This document shows positions 8,641 to 17,727 of a DNA stretch of 64,000 nt, in pieces (the stretch's first letter is position 1; the number at the start of each line of letters is the position of its first letter). The position numbers and the translations under genes are program-made. Location of the stretch: contig OZ220680.1 in assembly GCA_965116345.1 (NCBI GenBank), positions 744,001 to 808,000 on the forward strand, read 5' to 3'. The notes beneath the pieces were generated by a model. The model was not told the origin of the DNA. It worked only from the letters and a program-made list of their open reading frames with translations, and did no database searches. Source of the stretch: VXYL01 sp965116345. GTDB lineage: Bacteria > Pseudomonadota > Gammaproteobacteria > Pseudomonadales > Azotimanducaceae.

Positions 8641-11600
8641 TCAGCGACCCTTTTCCGGACCCCGGTTCCCGCCGTTGTCTAAAGCCGGCCTCGCGAAGTC
8701 CGTCCACGGGGCGGCCAGCGACGACGCGTCGGCGCCCGCCGGCATGCCCGGCGGCGGGCACACCTGCACGAGGCGCAGCGCCGGCGCGCCGGTCGGCGTC
8801 TCCCGCCTCAGTTCCCGCAGCCCGTCGAGCACCAGACGCCCCCGGCCCCCGGTCGCGGTGTGGTAGTTGTGCAATCCCGGGAACGCCACAGGCGGCCCCG
8901 GGTGCGAAAGCCAGCGCACCTGCTCCAGCAGGCCGTCCCAGTGGTGCAGCTTGTGGTCGCCGTCCTCCAGCACGATGACCGCCCCGCGCAGTTCCTTCGG
9001 CGCGTCGACGTGGTCCGGCTCGCGCGGGCCGTGCGTCTCCACGAACTCGTCGACCGTGAGCGTCTCGTGCTCGACCGCCTCGAATATGGAATGTCCGGCC
9101 TCCGTCCGCTCGCCCGTCCAGCGCCCTTCGGCGGCGACCCACAGGTCCGGCACCTCCTCCGGCCCGACGAAGCCGCCGAGGTAGAGCTCCCACGGCGAGT
9201 ACCGCACGCGGTTGCCGCCGTTCGCATTTTCGGCGAAGGCGCCCGCGGACCAGAGACCTCCGCCGAGATCGACGAGGGCTTCGCGCCGGAACCCGCCCAG
9301 TTGCCCGGCCGCGCTGCTGAATCCCCAGTGGGCGTCGTAGGACGTCTTCACGCCGTAGTTCGCCCACATGTGCATCAGCTCGTGCAGCGACGGGCCATGG
9401 GCCAGTGCCCGCAAGTAGGGGAAGTGGATTAGACCCTTCAGCCGCGATGCGTTTTCCGGAAGCTCCCGGTCCAGCCCGATCCCGCGCACCTCGCTGGACA
9501 CGTGGTGGTACACCCCGTAGTACGGCGGGTCGGCATGGTCGGACAAGCGCGCCAGCGCCGACAGGAACAGCAGCACGTCGAACTCGTCGCCGAAGTGCGC
9601 GATGAACTCCTCCGCATACCCGGCCAGGTCCAACTCCCACGCGACGGTGTCGAGATCCTCTTCCACAAGCATCGACACGGCCTCGCCGCGCAGTATCCGC
9701 AGCGGCGAATCCGGGAAGTCGTCCCGGTCGTAGACGACGGACGCGCCACGCGACTCCAGATCGGGGATGTGCCTCAGCAAGGCGTCCTGCCCGAGGGGGT
9801 TGCCGACCAGCGAGATGGTGTCGCCCGCGCCGAGCCCGGGGTTGGCTGCGAGGGCCGCGATGTGTCGAACACGGTTGTCGTCGAGGTGGAGGGCGTCCAG
9901 CCGCGTCAGCCCGGCAAGGGGCGCCAGATCCTCGATCCGGTTGCCCGCGAGGTCCAGTTCCCGCAGCGTCGCGATTTCCGCCATCGGGGCGATGTCCTCC
10001 AGCCCGCCGTGGTCCAGCGTCAGTTCCTCCAGATGCGACATCGCCTCCAGTGCCGGCAGGTTCTCGAAGCGCGTGCCCGGCTCTTGAACGCGCAACAACA
10101 CAAGCGAATCGAGCTTGGCCAGCGGCGACAGGTCTCCCCGCGTCGGCGACACTGCCAGCGTTTTCAAGTTGACAAGCCCGGCCAGAGGTTCCATGTCGAC
10201 CTTGGGCCGACCGTCCCCGGTCGGCCAGTTCGTCTGCCAGATGTACTCCAGCGACGTGAGTTCGGCCAGCGGCCGAAGGTCCACCGACAGGTCGTGGATA
10301 CTGAGCTGCCGCAGCGAGGTGAGACCGGCCAGCGGCGACAGGTCGTCAACGCCCGTTCTACCGATGTGCAGGGATTTCAGATTGTCCAGCCCCGCCAGAG
10401 GGCCCAGATCCTTGACGGACGTGCCTGAGATGTAGAGGAACCACATTTTCGACAACCCCGACACGAACGACAGATCCTCCACTGCATTCATATTCATGAG
10501 GTGCAGGTAGCGTAGGGAAGTAAGCGATTCGAGCTGTGCCAAATCCGACACCGGGTTGGGGCCCAGCGTCAGTTCCTCCAGCGAACGGAGGCCGCGCAGC
10601 GCGGAGATGTCCTCGATCGCATTGTTGTGAAGGCGCAAGGTCACCAGCGACGTCAGATCCGCGAGCGGCCGCAGATCCACAACGTGGTTATGCCCCGCAC
10701 TCAGGTGCTCTAGTGAAGCCAGTCCAGCGAGAGGCGACAGATCGTCCACGTCGTTGCGCCACAGTTCCAGGTGCGTCAGCGACGAGAGCGCGGCCAAGGG
10801 CGTCAGGTCCGATATCCCGTTCCCGGCGAGTTCGAGCCGGCTCAGAGACGTCAGGTTCGAAAGGGGCCGCACGTCGACCAGACCGGTGTGGGACATGTTC
10901 AGGTGATCGAGCGATCTCAGCATTGCAATGGGCGAGACGTCCGGAATTCGGTTTCCCGACAAGTCCAGATACGCCAGCGATGCCAGCGTCGAAAGCGGCG
11001 CCGGATCGGAAACGAGGTTGCCTTGGAGCTCGAGCCTGGCCAGGTTGGTCAGGGCCCCGAGCGGCTCCGCGTCCACGATCTTGTTGTCGGCCAAGTCCGC
11101 CCGCTCCAGCCGGCTCGCATGTTCCAGACCCGTGAGATCGGCGATTCCTTCGCTCGGGGCGCGGAGTCCGGTCAGGGTCCGCATGTCCACATCGGTGATC
11201 TCCGATCCCGGCACCTTCCCCAGGGCCGTTTCGAGCACGCGCCGCAGGTCGGCATCCGGGATCTCCACGGGAACCCCCCGAACAGGCGTCGCGACCGCCT
11301 CCGCCGATGGCGGACCCGCGCCGCCGGCGTTCGCCGCCCGCACCTGGAAGCCGTACGCCGTGCCGTTGTCCAGGCCCGTCACCGAATGGCCCGTCGTGTC
11401 GGGTCCGCCGCCCGGCACCGCCGTCCACGCGCCCCACGCTCCGTCGCCGATGCGCATCCGGTACTCCCATCCGGACGCCTCGCCGAGAGCCGTCCACGAC
11501 AGCTCCACCAGGCGGTCGCCGGCCGTCGCCGTCAACCCCTCCGCCGCGGGCGGGACCGGCGGAACCGGCGTGGCGGTGGCTTCCGCCGATGGCGGGCCCG

Positions 11601-12234
11601 CGCCGCCGGCGTTCGCCGCCCGCACCTGGAAGCCGTACGCCGTGCCGTTCGCGAGCCCCGTCACCGTGTGATCCGTCGTGTCCGGTCCGCTGCCCGGCAC
11701 CGCCGTCCACGCGCCCCACGCTCCGTCGCCGATGCGCATCCGGAATTCCCATCCGGACGCCTCTCCGAGAGCCGTCCACGACAGCTCCACCAGGCGGTCG
11801 CCGGCGGTCGCCGTCAATCCCTCCGCCGCGGGCGGGACCGGCGGACCCGGCGTGGCGGTGGCCTCCGCCGATGCCGCGCCCGTGCCGCCCGTGTTCTCCG
11901 CCCGCACCTGGAAGCCGTACGCCGTCCCGTTCTCCAGGCCCGTCACCGAATGGCCCGTCGTGTCCGGTCCGCCGCCCGGCACCGATATCCACGCGCCCCA
12001 GGCGCCGTCGCCGACGCGCTGCCGGTAGGACCACCACGTCGCGACGGCGATCGCCGTCCAGGACAGCGCGACCTCGCCGTCCCCAGCCTCCGCCGTCAGT
12101 CCCGTAGCCTGCGGCGGCGGTGACGCGGCGGGCGCCGTCGGCGGCGACTCGCCGCCGCCACCGCTTCCACATCCCGGCAGAACCAGCGCAAGCGCCAGAA
12201 CCCAGGCGCGCCCCGTTCGTCCAACCGCCGTCAT
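8641..12234 (-). CDS. Surface lipoprotein with FN3 repeats, internalin-type LRRs and a HELMH metallopeptidase-like domain
   Basis: A 1,197-aa lipoprotein. The start is the ATG at 12234, overlapping the upstream stop as ATGA. It gives a lipoprotein signal with Cys22 (VLPGC) followed by a Gly-rich linker. Three near-identical fibronectin-III units cover about residues 40-312 (GLTATAGDRLVELSWTAL, NGTAYGFQVRAANAGGAGPP). About 345-830 are 22-residue leucine-rich repeats of internalin type (LTSLSRLELAGNGISDLTPL), roughly twenty copies. The C-terminal 360 residues contain HELMH at 951-955 (SLHELMHMWANYG), an HExxH zinc-protease-like motif, within a Trp/Tyr-rich domain I cannot name. FN3 plus LRR suggests binding of glycan or protein at the cell surface, with possible proteolysis. 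The FN3 repeats are almost identical at DNA level, a sign of recent amplification. Confidence 0.85.
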   Translation of the reverse strand: MTAVGRTGRAWVLALALVLPGCGSGGGGESPPTAPAASPPPQATGLTAEAGDGEVALSWTAIAVATWWSYRQRVGDGAWGAWISVPGGGPDTTGHSVTGLENGTAYGFQVRAENTGGTGAASAEATATPGPPVPPAAEGLTATAGDRLVELSWTALGEASGWEFRMRIGDGAWGAWTAVPGSGPDTTDHTVTGLANGTAYGFQVRAANAGGAGPPSAEATATPVPPVPPAAEGLTATAGDRLVELSWTALGEASGWEYRMRIGDGAWGAWTAVPGGGPDTTGHSVTGLDNGTAYGFQVRAANAGGAGPPSAEAVATPVRGVPVEIPDADLRRVLETALGKVPGSEITDVDMRTLTGLRAPSEGIADLTGLEHASRLERADLADNKIVDAEPLGALTNLARLELQGNLVSDPAPLSTLASLAYLDLSGNRIPDVSPIAMLRSLDHLNMSHTGLVDVRPLSNLTSLSRLELAGNGISDLTPLAALSSLTHLELWRNDVDDLSPLAGLASLEHLSAGHNHVVDLRPLADLTSLVTLRLHNNAIEDISALRGLRSLEELTLGPNPVSDLAQLESLTSLRYLHLMNMNAVEDLSFVSGLSKMWFLYISGTSVKDLGPLAGLDNLKSLHIGRTGVDDLSPLAGLTSLRQLSIHDLSVDLRPLAELTSLEYIWQTNWPTGDGRPKVDMEPLAGLVNLKTLAVSPTRGDLSPLAKLDSLVLLRVQEPGTRFENLPALEAMSHLEELTLDHGGLEDIAPMAEIATLRELDLAGNRIEDLAPLAGLTRLDALHLDDNRVRHIAALAANPGLGAGDTISLVGNPLGQDALLRHIPDLESRGASVVYDRDDFPDSPLRILRGEAVSMLVEEDLDTVAWELDLAGYAEEFIAHFGDEFDVLLFLSALARLSDHADPPYYGVYHHVSSEVRGIGLDRELPENASRLKGLIHFPYLRALAHGPSLHELMHMWANYGVKTSYDAHWGFSSAAGQLGGFRREALVDLGGGLWSAGAFAENANGGNRVRYSPWELYLGGFVGPEEVPDLWVAAEGRWTGERTEAGHSIFEAVEHETLTVDEFVETHGPREPDHVDAPKELRGAVIVLEDGDHKLHHWDGLLEQVRWLSHPGPPVAFPGLHNYHTATGGRGRLVLDGLRELRRETPTGAPALRLVQVCPPPGMPAGADASSLAAPWTDFARPALDNGGNRGPEKGR

Positions 12235-15137
12235 CCGTTCTCCGCGCCGCATTCGCGCACCTCCCCCGTGTCGCTGCGGCACGCCCAGCGATGCTCCGTG
12301 TCCGTGTCGTCCCTGTCCTCGACCCCCTCGGAACCCTCGAGCACCTCGTCGCCGATCTCCGCTCGGCACGTGTCCGGCGCGGAACCGCACTGGAACGGCG
12401 CAAGCAGGTAGCCGCGCTCGTAGCCGCCGTCGGGCGGCGACGCCACGGGAAACGGAAGATCGATCGGAGGGATGACCACACCGGTGTAAACGCACCCGAC
12501 CTGGGTCACCGTCGCCCGGCACGTCCGCGTCCAGTGCCGACAACGCCACAGGTTCCGGTCGCGGTGCTCGTAGAGGCAGGACTCGGTTGCCACGTTGTCG
12601 AAGATGTGCGAACCCGTCGTGCATCGGTTGGAGTAGCTCCTCCGACCGCAGCCGTCCGTATCACCGCTGCAGGTCTTCGACCCGGTGGCTGTGCAGTTGC
12701 CGTGTTGCCCCCACAACTGCGGACAAGACGATCCTGGACACTGGCAGACATTCGCACCGCCGCACGACGACGCGCTGCAGCCCGTCGGGCAGGTGCGGCA
12801 CGTCCCCGCCTGGGACTCCCCGAACTGGCACGCCTCGCAGGCGGTTCTTGTTGCGTTCGGCACCTTGCCGGCGGGGCAGGTCGTGCACTCCTCGACGCCG
12901 CCGCCGATCTGGTCCGGGCCGCAGACGTGATCGGCATGGCACGATGCGGAGCCGCCGCTGCCGTCGCAGTGCTGTCCGGCCGTGCACGAACCACCGTAGC
13001 AGTTCCGCTCGTCGGTGCCGCCCGCCCGGCCTACGCAAGACGCACCGCCGCAACGAGGCGCCGGATTCGTGCAGGTCCGCGACCATGTGCGGGTCCGGGT
13101 GCCCTCCGAGCCGCATGCGGTCGCCGAGCAGCCTCCGAATGTCCCGTTCGTTCTGTCGCTCCAGCCGCCGTCCACCCGCGTGCAGCAGGATCCTTCCCAG
13201 CAGGACTTGCCGTCAGGACACTCGCCATCGTCATGGCAGTCCCCCGTCGGGTGGCAGAAACCCCCGTGGGCGTGCTTGCCGACGTCGCAGACGCAGGCCC
13301 CCGCCGAGCAGACCTTGCCGTCCTCGCAGTCGCTGTCCGTATGGCAGACCTCCGTCGAGTGGCAGGAACCCCCGTGGGCGTGCTCGCCGCTGCGGCAGAC
13401 GCACGCCCCCGCCGAGCACACCTTGCCGTCCAGGCACGAGGCGCCCTCGCAGTTCCGGCTCCCGGTGCCTTCGTCCGCGCCCTCGCAGAACTTGCCGCCG
13501 AAGGCCGGCGGCGGTCTCGTACAGCTACGCGTCCAGCTCCCGCTTTCCGTGCCCGACGAGCCGCACGCCGTCGCCGAGCAGACGCCGCTCCACACGTACG
13601 ACTTCTCCGTCCAACCACCGTCCACCGGCGTCTCGCACGACCCGCCCCAGCAGACCTTGACGCCCGCGCACGAGTCGCCCGCGCAGTTCCGTCTCTCCGT
13701 CCCGTTGGCCTGGCCCGAACAGTCCGCGCCGCCGAACGCCGGCACCGGATTCGCGCAGCTGCGCGACCAGCTTCTCTCTCGGGTTCCGGAAGAGCCGCAT
13801 GCAGTCGCCGAGCAATTGCCCCAATCCCCGTGCGACTTCGCCGTCCAGCCGCCGTCCACCGGCGTCTCGCACGCCCCGCCCCAGCAGACCTTGACGCCCG
13901 CGCAGGAGTCGCCCGCGCAGTCCCGGCTCTCCGTCCCGTTCGCCTCACCCGTACAGTCCGCGCCGCCGTGCGCGGGCACCGGCTTCGTGCAGGTGCGCGT
14001 CCAGCTCCTGGACTGCCTGCCCGACTCTCCGCACGCGGTCGCGGAGCAGCTTCCCCAGTCGCCGTTCGACTTCGCCGTCCAGCCGCCGTCGACGCGCGTG
14101 CCGCACGATCCGTTCCAGCAGACATCGCCGTCCCCGCAGTCGCCGTCGCCGTGGCAATGCCCCGCCGCGTGGCAGGCGTGGTCGTCGTGCTCGTGCTCGC
14201 CCGTGGGACAGCCGCAGGCGGTGCCGCGGCCGTTCGGCACCTTGCCGGCGGGACACCGGACGCACTCCCGGTCGCCGCCCCCGATCTCGTCGGCGCCGCA
14301 CGCGTGGTCGGCGTGGCACGAGCCTGGCGCCGAGTCGTCCTCGTGCCTGCCGACGGGGCACGCGACGCACGCCGTGCCGGAAGCGTTCGGCACCAGGCCG
14401 TCCCCGCAGCCGCTGCATTCCCGGTCGCCGCCGCCTATCTGGTCGGGGCCACACGCGTGGTCGGCGTGGCACGAGCCGTCGTGCCCGTGGTGGCCGTCGG
14501 TGCACGCGAAGCACGACGCGTCCGCCCCCGCGGACTGCCGCGAGCAGCCGGCGGAGGATCCGTCCAGCGTGCCGGCGCAGGATTTCGTTTCGCCGCCGCC
14601 CGCGCACGTCCAGGTCCAGTCCCCGCCGCTTCCGCCGCAGTTCCACGTCTCGGTCGCCGTGGCGCCCGCGCACGACCACCTCTGTTCGGCCGCCGTGTCC
14701 GTCCCGTCGCGCCAGTCGCCGCTGGCGCAGCTGTCCGCGGACGAACCGCAGGCCGCCGCCGGTGGCGGCGCGTGCGACTCCATCCGTCCCGCCCCGCAGC
14801 CCTGCGTGCCGTCCGCCCCGCACGCCCCGTGGGCGCCGGACCAGGACAGCAGCGCGTACGCGCCCGCGCCACACGCGTCCGCCGGACCCGTCGCCGACGC
14901 GTTGCAGGCCGGCCGTTCGCCGAACGACGCCCCCGCCGTCGTCGCCGACGACAGCGCCAGCGCGCAGGAGGTCCCGGTCGCCGACGCGCATGCCCCCGAC
15001 CACGACTCCAGGCCGTAGCCGGCGTCCGCGGTCGCCGTCAGCGTCGCGCCGCCGCCGTCGACCGTCGCCGAGCACGCGTCCCCGGCGCTGCCGCACGAGA
15101 TGCCGCCCGGACCCGTCACCGTGCCGCCGGCGGGTTT
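12231..15137 (-). CDS. Giant exported repeat protein, C-terminal Cys-rich segment (TSP1-like repeats)
   Basis: An open frame of 962 codons from a GTG at 15119; by content it is the C-terminal part of a longer protein starting at 17338. It begins with an InlB-B-like repeat (GGATLTATADAGYGLESWSG). It then has many Cys-rich units: thrombospondin type-1-like repeats (GDWGSCSATACGESG, SWTRTC, GADCTGEANGTESRDC) separated by EGF/VWC-like Cys modules (CHADHACGPDQIGGGDRECS, CPAGKVPNGRGTACG, KVCWGGACETPVDGGW). The Cys content is extreme for a bacterial protein and implies many disulfides. The stop overlaps the start of the LRR lipoprotein (ATGA), so they are translationally coupled. It probably acts at the cell surface or outside. 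The frame break at 15132-15137 separates it from the preceding segment. Confidence 0.75.
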   Translation of the reverse strand, partial: KPAGGTVTGPGGISCGSAGDACSATVDGGGATLTATADAGYGLESWSGACASATGTSCALALSSATTAGASFGERPACNASATGPADACGAGAYALLSWSGAHGACGADGTQGCGAGRMESHAPPPAAACGSSADSCASGDWRDGTDTAAEQRWSCAGATATETWNCGGSGGDWTWTCAGGGETKSCAGTLDGSSAGCSRQSAGADASCFACTDGHHGHDGSCHADHACGPDQIGGGDRECSGCGDGLVPNASGTACVACPVGRHEDDSAPGSCHADHACGADEIGGGDRECVRCPAGKVPNGRGTACGCPTGEHEHDDHACHAAGHCHGDGDCGDGDVCWNGSCGTRVDGGWTAKSNGDWGSCSATACGESGRQSRSWTRTCTKPVPAHGGADCTGEANGTESRDCAGDSCAGVKVCWGGACETPVDGGWTAKSHGDWGNCSATACGSSGTRERSWSRSCANPVPAFGGADCSGQANGTERRNCAGDSCAGVKVCWGGSCETPVDGGWTEKSYVWSGVCSATACGSSGTESGSWTRSCTRPPPAFGGKFCEGADEGTGSRNCEGASCLDGKVCSAGACVCRSGEHAHGGSCHSTEVCHTDSDCEDGKVCSAGACVCDVGKHAHGGFCHPTGDCHDDGECPDGKSCWEGSCCTRVDGGWSDRTNGTFGGCSATACGSEGTRTRTWSRTCTNPAPRCGGASCVGRAGGTDERNCYGGSCTAGQHCDGSGGSASCHADHVCGPDQIGGGVEECTTCPAGKVPNATRTACEACQFGESQAGTCRTCPTGCSASSCGGANVCQCPGSSCPQLWGQHGNCTATGSKTCSGDTDGCGRRSYSNRCTTGSHIFDNVATESCLYEHRDRNLWRCRHWTRTCRATVTQVGCVYTGVVIPPIDLPFPVASPPDGGYERGYLLAPFQCGSAPDTCRAEIGDEVLEGSEGVEDRDDTDTEHRWACRSDTGEVRECGAENG

Positions 15138-16408
15138 CCGGCGACACCGTCAGGCGCCAGTAGCCCACCGCGATGCGGAACGTCAGCGAGTCCGGGTCGC
15201 CGTCGGCGTCGGTCGCGGTGTACGTGTAGGGCGTCGCCGCCTGCCGCGCCTTCGGCGTGCCCGAGATTCTCCGTGCGGCCCGGTCGAACGACAGACCCGA
15301 CGGCAGGGCCGGCGACAGGCCGTAGGTCACCTCGCCGTCGCCGCCGTCCGCCGCCGGCAGCGTCAGCGCCGCGATGGCGGCGTCCTTCGCCCACGCCTGG
15401 TCGGGCACGGCCGCGCCCCCGAAGTCCGGCGCGCCGTCCTCCTCGTCGTCGGCCGCCCTCAGCGCGACCGGTGCGGGCGCCTGCGCCGGTGCGCCGTCCG
15501 AAAGCGCTCCGGCGACGGTCGCGGTCCGGTTCCCGGTATGCACGTCGTCGTCCACCGCCGACAGCGTCACCGCTCCCGTGCTCGCGGTCGCGCCCGCAGC
15601 GAACGCCAGCGTCGCGTTGCCTCCCAGCGCCACCGCGGGAGACGACTCCGAGACCGTCACCTCGAACGCGCGCCGCGCCGCCTCCGGCAGGCTCGCCGCC
15701 ACCGTCGTCGAGCCGCCGTCCTCGGTGATCGACCCCGAGCCCAGCGACAGCGCCACCCGCGGCGCCGGCGCCACCGTCACGTTCACGAGGTCCGCCGCCG
15801 AGTCGCTGACGCCGTCGTTCACGACCAGCGAAAAGGCCAGCGCCGCCCCGGCGTCCGGCGCGGCGAACGAAGGCCGCGCGGAACCCGCATCCGAGAGCGC
15901 CACCGCCGGGCCCGCCGTCTGCGTCCACGCGTGCGTCAGCGGCCCGCCCTCCGGGTCGCTGCTGCCGGTTCCGTCCAGCGCCACGCGGTCGCCGCCCTTC
16001 GCCGCGACGGCCGCTCCGGCGTCCGCCGTCGGCGCGTCGTCGTCGGCCGTCACCGAGACCGTCGCCGCAGCCGCCGCGGAGTCCACCGTGCCGTCGTTGA
16101 CCGTCAGGGTGAACGTCAGCGTGTAGTCCGCCCTCCGGTCCGGCGCCGTGAAGGTCGGCGCGACGGCCGTGGCGTCCGACAGCGCGACGCCGGGCGGAGC
16201 GGTCCACGAGTAGGTCAGCGGATCGTCGTCCGCGTCCGAGCTGGCGCTCCCGTCGAGCGTCCCGGTCGCGCCTTCCGCGATGCGCGCGTCGACCGCGGAG
16301 GCGGACGCCACCGGCGGCACGTTGGCGGCGGGCAGCACGTTGACGCGCACGTCGTCGCGGCCCGTGTTCCCGCCGGGGTCCGTCACCTTGAGCCGGAACG
16401 ACAGCCGC
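15132..16408 (-). pseudogene. Giant exported repeat protein, middle segment (PKD, Calx-beta-like, He_PIG domains), bounded by frame breaks
   Basis: This reading frame is coding-like from about 16408 down to about 15133 and then degenerates. It starts inside a PKD-type unit (FRLKVTDPGGNTGRDDVRVN) and continues through PKD-like repeats (LDGSASSDADDDPLTYSW, LDGTGSSDPEGGPLTHAW). A Calx-beta-like unit (ITEDGGSTTVAASLPEAA) follows, then a putative Ig He_PIG unit (GLSFDRAARRISGTPKARQA). At the lower end LTVSPET should continue as PAGGTVTGPGGISCGS in the next frame; removing one base of GAAACCC restores it. At the upper end the frame of the preceding segment stops making sense at NSPPTAA. Either two mutations have broken the gene, or these are assembly errors in repeats and homopolymers. 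Confidence 0.7.
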
Positions 16409-17338
16409 CGTCGGCGGACTGTTGGCGGGCTGCACCGTGACGCGCACCCAGTCCGTGTCCGAGCGGCCCTGCGGATCCGTCACTTTGAGGCGGAACCTCA
16501 GCAGCGTCTCCGCCGCCGCGCGCGGCGCCGGGAACCTCGGCCTCGCCGTCGCGCCGCGCGTCAGCGCGACATCGGGGCCCTCCCTCTGCGACCACGCGTA
16601 CGCGAGCGGGCGTCCCTCGGGATCGCTGCTGCCCGTGCCGTCGAGCACCACCCGCCGACGGGGCTCGGCGGTCAGGTCGGGGCCGGCGTCCGCATGTGGT
16701 GCCCCGTTCGGCGCACACGCCTCTCCGCCCGCCGACAGTTCGCCGCGCGGGCACGCGGTGCAGCTTCCGGTGCCGTCGGCGCGTTCGGTGTCCGCCGGAC
16801 AGGCGACGCAGCGCGTCTTCGCGACGTTGGGCAGGTGGTGGTCGGGACACGCGGCGCACGTTCCGTCGTCGTCGACCTCGAGCGGCGCCGGACAGAGCGG
16901 CGCCAGCACCCGCAGCTCGAACTGCGACGTCGACGACAGGCCGCGTCCGTCCGTCGCCATGGCGCTGATGACGTACGCCGCGGGCGCGGCGGTCTCCGGC
17001 GCGGCGATCTCGAACGCCAGCGTCGGGTCCGGCGCCGCCGGCACGCTCCATCCGGAGTCGTCGAGCCACGCCGGCGCCCCGGCCGGCGCGACCGCCTGCA
17101 GCCGGACCGCCTCCGAAAGCGCCGCGTCGTCCGGGTCGGCGTCGGCGTCCGTCGCCGACAGCGACACCGCCACGCTCCGGTCAGGGCGCACCTCCAGCCC
17201 CGTCGCGCCCGTGATCGTGGGGGCCGTGTTGGCCGCGGCCCAGGCCACCAGCACGCCGGCCAGCGCGGCGGCGGCCCCGCCCCCCAGGAGCGGCCAACGC
17301 GCCCGCCCCCGCGCCGGAGGTCGCAAGGCGCGTTCCAT
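16400..17338 (-). pseudogene. Giant exported repeat protein, N-terminal segment (signal anchor, cadherin-like and PKD modules)
   Basis: The first gene of the exported-protein operon. It opens with a basic N-terminus and one membrane segment (WPLLGGGAAAALAGVLVAW) serving as signal anchor or signal peptide. A He_PIG/cadherin-like unit follows (PTITGATGLEVRPDRS, LSATDADADPDDAALSEAV). A short Cys module comes next (CAACPDHHLPNVAKTRCVAC, CTACPRGELSAGG), and then a PKD unit (GPDLTAEPRRRVVLDGTGSS, RFRLKVTDPQGRSDTDWV). After QPANSPPTAA at about 16410 the frame turns into an Arg-rich shadow, and coding sense resumes in another frame with FRLKVTDPGGN. The pattern fits loss of most of a second PKD unit by recombination between similar repeats, which also broke the frame. 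No clear Shine-Dalgarno precedes the ATG at 17338. Confidence 0.7.
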
Positions 17339-17727
17339 CAGCCGAACTGTCCGCCCGGGGACGCCGCCCCCCGGTTGCGCCGCCGGAGGCGCGGCGGCCG
17401 AGTATCCGTCCCGGTGCCGGGCCTGCGGGCCGGTCCCCTCGCCCGCGCGGGCGGAAGACCCCGTTCCGGCGACGCGTTCCGGGGCGGTCGAGCTGGGCGC
17501 TCGATGGCGTCTGGCCTGATTGTCTCCCTCCTGTGCGCCCGGCCGGCAGCGCCGCCGCGCGCATCTCGGGCGGCGACCTCACCCTTCAGTATTCGACACG
17601 GCATGACGCTTTGCAACAACGTCTTCTCGTCTTCCAGGGCTGTTGCACGCTAAACGTAACAGGCTGATTGAGGCCACGTAGCCAAAGGCACTGGCTCTTT
17701 CGCGCGCGATGCTGTACAACGCGTTGC
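17339..17727. other. Intergenic region between divergent operon and mobile-element block
   Basis: About 390 bases between the minus-strand exported operon and the plus-strand DruA-like gene. It must hold the promoter of the operon, but I see no clear -35/-10 pair in this GC-rich DNA. No open frame here resembles a protein family. Confidence 0.4.

Noticed and set aside
8641..12624. Longer 1,327-codon version of the LRR lipoprotein
   Set aside because: The 130 additional residues are an out-of-frame shadow of the upstream gene; the ATG at 12234 gives a proper lipoprotein signal and ATGA coupling.
12120..15728. A 1,202-codon plus-strand frame opposite the Cys-rich gene
   Set aside because: The translation is Arg/Ala/Pro low-complexity; the minus strand has clear TSP1 and Cys modules.
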